A stretch of DNA of 64,000 nucleotides from Protula sp. h YS-2021 (taxonomy: Eukaryota > Annelida > Polychaeta > Sabellida > Serpulidae), in assembly GCA_949752745.1 (NCBI GenBank), contig OX457024.1, forward strand, positions 111,666,104 through 111,730,103, given 5' to 3'. This document shows positions 60,112 to 64,000 of this stretch, in pieces. Below the pieces are notes generated by a model. It made no database searches. It was not told where the DNA came from and saw only the letters and a list, made by a program, of their open reading frames with translations. Both the position numbers and the translations under genes were made by a program. Numbering within the stretch: the first letter of the stretch is position 1; each line of letters starts with the position of its first letter.

Positions 60112-61235
60112 TGCATCTCCTCCTACAATTTTGATCCGATGTCATTTATTTTTGGTTTGAGGCATCCCTAAGGGGTCGTGCATACGGCTTGTGCTTTTCT
60201 AGTCGATCGGGTGATTTTTGAATTTTCGGCGAATTTTTAAAGAAAAAAATAAAAAATGTATCTCCTCCTACATTTTTGACCCGATGTCATGTATTTTTGG
60301 TATGAGGCACCCCTAAAGGGTCGTGCATACGGCCTGTGCTTTTTTAGTCGATCGGACAATTTTTGTATTTTTGGGGATTTTTTTAAGCAAAAATTTTGAA
60401 AAAAATGCATCTACTCCTACAATTTTGATTCGATGTCATTTATTTTTGGTGTGAGGATTTACTAAGCGGTCGTGCATACGGGTTGTGCTTTTTTAGTCGA
60501 TCGGGCGATTTTTGAATTTTTGGGGATTTTTTAAAGAAAGTTTAAAATGTATCTCCTCTTACATTTTTGACCCGATGTCATTTATTTTTGGTATGAGGCA
60601 CCCCTAAAGAGTCGTGCATACGGCTGATGCTTTTTTAGTTTTTATTTTTGGGGAATTTTTTTTAGCAAAAATTTCGAAAATAATAATCAAAGTGCATCTA
60701 CACCTACAATTTAGATTCGATGTCATTTATTTTTGGTGTGAGTGCATACGGCATGTGCTTTTTAGTCGATTGGGCAATTTTTGTATTTTTAGGGAGTTTT
60801 GAAGAAAAACTTCAAAATGCATTTTCTCCTACAGTTTTTAACCGATTTCATTTATTTTTGCTATGAGGCATCCTTACGTAGGTCTCGCATACGGCTTGTG
60901 CTATTTGACTCGACTTGGAAATTTTTGATGAAAATACCTCAAAATGCATTTTCTCCTGCAGTTTTGATCAAACATTATTTATTCTGGGGCTGAGGCATGC
61001 TTAGGGTGTCGTGAATATGGCCTGTCTTTTTCAGTCGATGAGAGAATTTTTGAAGAAAAAAATTCAAAATGCATTTCCTCCTACAGGTTTTATCAGATTT
61101 CATTTATTTTCGATATGAGCCGTCTCTAGGGGGTCATGCATACGGCTTGTGCCTTTTGAGTGAATTGGAAAACTTTTGAATTTTTTTCGGAATTTTTGAA
61201 GAAAAAAAAATTAAAAATAAATCTCCTCCTACAGC
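60112..61235 (+). repeat. Tandem repeat of 125-150-bp units
   Basis: Nine landmarks ATGCATCTCCTCCTAC (with variants) at about 60112, 60257, 60404, 60548, 60693, 60818, 60943, 61069 and 61220. Each is followed by GATCCGATGTCATTTATTTT and GGTCGTGCATACGGCTTGTG. Not coding. Confidence 0.85.
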
Positions 61236-61239
61236 GCCT

Positions 61240-63357
61240 AAACGCAAGCTAAATGAACTTGCGCAGTAGTCAGATTTAACAACCGCACATCGACGCAAGT
61301 TAAAGAAACATTCGCAGTAGTCCAATTAAGTACTCCGCATCGATGCAAGTTAAATAAACATGCGCATTGGTCCGAAATGTGAACTGCGCATCGACGGAAG
61401 ATAAATAAAGATGCGAACTGGTCAAAAATAAGCACCGCGCATCAACGCAGGTTAAATAAACATGCGCTCTGGTCCGAAATGCGAACCGCACATCGAGGCA
61501 AATTAAATAAACATGCGCAGTGATCCGAAGTGCGAACCGCGCATCAACGCAAGTTAAATAAATATGCGCAGTGGTCTGAAATGAGAACTACGCATCAACA
61601 CAAGTTAAATAAACATGGGCAATGGCCTGAAATGCGAACCGCGCATCGACGGAAGTTAAATAAACTTGCGATCCGGTCCAAAATAAGCACCGCATATCAA
61701 CGCAAGTTAAACAAACATGCGCACTTGTCCGAAAAAAAGAACCACGCATCGACGCAAGTTGAATAGAAATGCGCAGTGGTCTGAAATGAGAACCGCGCAT
61801 CAACGCAAGTTAAATAAACATGCGCAGTGGTCCGAAGAAAGAACCATGAATCGACGCAAGTTTAATAGACATAAGAGTCGGGCATCGACGGGACTTAAAT
61901 AAACATGCGTTCTGGTCCGAAACGCAAATCGTGCGTCAACGCAAGTTAAATGAACCTGCTCACTTGTCCCAAAATGCGAATTGCGCATCAACGCAACCTA
62001 AAGAACCAGGTATACTGGTCCGAAATGCGAACCGGATATCAACGCAAATTAAATAAACATGTACACTGGTCCGAATTGCGAACCGCACATAAGCGTAAGT
62101 TAAATAAACATATTCACCGGTCCAAAATAAGTACCGATCATCAACACAAGTTAAATAAATATGCGCAATGGTCCAAAATGCGAACCACGCATCAACACAA
62201 GTTAAAAAAAAAAAAAAACATGCGCGCTGGTCCGAAATGCGAACCGCACAGCAACACAAGCTAAATAAGCAAGCACACTGGACCAAAATAAGCACCTTGC
62301 ATCAACGCAAGTTAAATAAACATGCCCACTGTTTCGAAATGCGAACTGCCCATTAACGCAACTTAAATAACATGCGCACTATTCAAAATAAGAACTGCGC
62401 ATCAACGCAACTTAAATAAACATGCGCACTGGTTCAGAATAAGAACCGCGCATCAACTCAAGTTAAAGAAATGTGCACATTGGCCTGAAATAAGAACCGC
62501 GCATCGATGCACGTTAAATATACATACGGAGTGGTTCGAAATGCGAACCACGCGCCAACGTAATTTAAACGAACATTTGCACTGGTCTAAAATAAGCACA
62601 GCGCATCAACGCAAGTTAAATAAACTTGCGCACTTCTCCGAAATTCGAACCGCGCATCCATGCAAGTTAAATAAACATGCGCAGTGGTTCGAAATGCGAA
62701 CCGCGCATTAACGCAAGTTAAATAAACATGCGTAATGAATTGAAATTCGAACTGCTCATCAACGCAAGTTAAATAAACATACACACTGGTCCAAAATGCA
62801 AACCGCGCACCAACGCAAGTTAAATAAACATAGGCACACGTCCAAAATAAGCACCGTGCATCAACGCAAGTTAAATAAACATGCAAACTGGTCCGAAATG
62901 CGAACCGCGTATCAAGGCAACATAAGAAAATTTGGGCTGTCCGAAATAAGTATCGCTCATCAACGCAAGTAAAATAAACATGCGCATTGGTATGGAATAA
63001 GAACCGCACATCAACACAAGGTAAATAAACATGCGCACTGATCCGAAATAAGAACCGCACATCAACACAAAGTAAATAAATATGCGCACTGATCCCAAAT
63101 AAGAACCGCACATCAACACAATGTAAATAAACATGCGCATTGATCCGAAATAAGAACCACACATCAACACAAGGTAAATAAACATGGGCACTGATCCGAA
63201 ATGCGAACCGCACATCAACGCAAGTTAAATAAACAGATGCATTGTTCCAAAATGGGAACCGCGCATCTACGCAAAATTAAATAAACATGCGCACTTGTCT
63301 GAATAAGAACCGCGCATCAAGGCAAGTTACATAAATATGCGCACTAGTCCGAAATGC
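61240..63357 (-). repeat. 51-52-bp minisatellite, about 41 units, inverse of the array at 30780
   Basis: Units read CGCAAGTTAAATAAACATGC, GCACTGGTCCGAAATGCGAA, CCGCGCATCAA, the inverted complement of the 30780-32378 unit. Long open frames here are a periodicity artefact. Confidence 0.9.
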
Positions 63358-63628
63358 GAGCGTTGTTTGAAGGTATCTGTGGCAGACTATCCATTCTACC
63401 AGAGATACAAAAAATGTGTTTCCCATTTTTCTGGGAAAGACATCTTTGTATGCATTTATCGGTCTATGTTCTGGTCCAGTGCTAAATTAATTATTGGGCT
63501 AGCTGTTTGCCGTCTCATATTTTGAAGCCCAATTTTTCCGGAAAATTCCCTTTCTGATGCACGCTGGAATTGGTTTTATTGCTTTTCGTAAGCGGGGACT
63601 TTGTCCTTGGACAAACTTGTTATTTTCG

Positions 63629-63960
63629 CCTTCGATTTCGTTTTCTTGTTTAAAACGCCATGTGAAAAAAGTGTATTTTTTGCAAGTAAATGCGGAGTAT
63701 TTAACGCATAGCACAGAACACACAGTTGCACAGCTTTGTGTGAGCTCTCACTGCGCAAATAGATAACACAGCGTATGCCTGATCAGTCAATAAAACCTTA
63801 AGTCAACAAAAACCAAACACTACTCGGCTTATAAGACGTATTCAAGCTATGTTATTTGCAATATTTTATGCAAGAAACAACCCATTGAATTAAGTATTTT
63901 TGCGTTTTAATTTTTGTCAAGTGTTTAACATTTCGCTAGCGAAATGAGGTTCTAGTTACA
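63629..63960. repeat. Dispersed repeat, second part (split copy)
   Basis: Matches 22660-22970, including AATGCGGAGTATTTAACGC and TTAACATTTCGCTAGCGAAA. Confidence 0.75.
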
Positions 63961-64000
63961 AAATGAAATAAAACGGTTATGCGGTATCAGATAAAACGTT

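Larger units (their letters stand above)
60011..63628. mobile_element. 3.6-kb insert splitting a dispersed repeat
   Basis: Lies between the two halves of a repeat that is whole at 22480-22970. It consists of AGCTTACGTTACACGTAAGCT near 60017, then a tandem of about nine 125-150-bp units, then the 51-bp minisatellite, then about 270 bp of unique sequence. No coding frame. Confidence 0.55.

Noticed and set aside
61238..63218. Open frames on both strands across the second minisatellite
   Set aside because: Same periodicity artefact as at 30918-32175.

Overview
The window is eukaryotic nuclear DNA, AT-rich and full of repeats. It carries spliced host genes and two copies of a Polinton/Maverick element, a 15-25 kb virus-like DNA transposon with adenovirus-like virion genes. 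The two ankyrin/Mab-21 (cGAS-like) genes, the G/C-tract and minisatellite load and the Polinton style suggest a marine invertebrate, most likely a bivalve mollusc. That assignment is an inference.

Layout. (1) Positions 1-about 12,320 hold Polinton copy 1, which enters from the left. Its integrase, packaging ATPase, small virion protein and protease are intact, but the rest is decayed: stops, frameshifts and a 0.94-kb deletion that fuses a small virion gene to the capsid gene. (2) Positions 12,323-29,500 are host DNA with two cGAS-like (Mab-21) genes, one of them joined by an in-frame splice to a membrane-spanning exon, plus LINE, Tc1 and tRNA-like remnants. (3) Positions 29,503-53,024 are a complete Polinton, copy 2. 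It has about 430-450-bp terminal inverted repeats beginning AGTAGGGAG and a perfect 6-bp target duplication ATTATA. All core genes are open: integrase, ATPase, protease, major and minor capsid proteins and DNA polymerase B. Accessory genes lie near both ends. (4) Positions 53,031-64,000 are host DNA with the first coding exon of XRN2 (5'-3' exoribonuclease), several non-autonomous elements, long hairpins and a large minisatellite.

How the Polinton works as read here. Late virion genes run in one tightly overlapping series (integrase, ATPase, small basic proteins, minor capsid, major capsid, protease). They converge on an oppositely directed series of DNA polymerase B, a PC4-like ssDNA-binding protein and three small related proteins. 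Outside these core blocks are accessory genes: a RING-finger protein, a Cys-rich protein, an internally duplicated zinc-finger-like protein and four further reverse-strand ORFs.

The least expected signals are in the accessory modules. Five accessory genes, in both copies, end with a hairpin of the metazoan replication-dependent histone mRNA type (three show an exact 6-bp stem with TTTA loop) followed by a GAAATGAAA-like downstream element. Three divergent promoter regions each contain an array of long G/C tracts. The copy 2 polymerase carries eight nearly identical 51-residue CxxC/HxC zinc-finger units at its N terminus, where copy 1 has two divergent ones. The RING gene of copy 2 is split by a 2.4-kb insert carrying a minisatellite that also occurs, inverted, at 61-63 kb.
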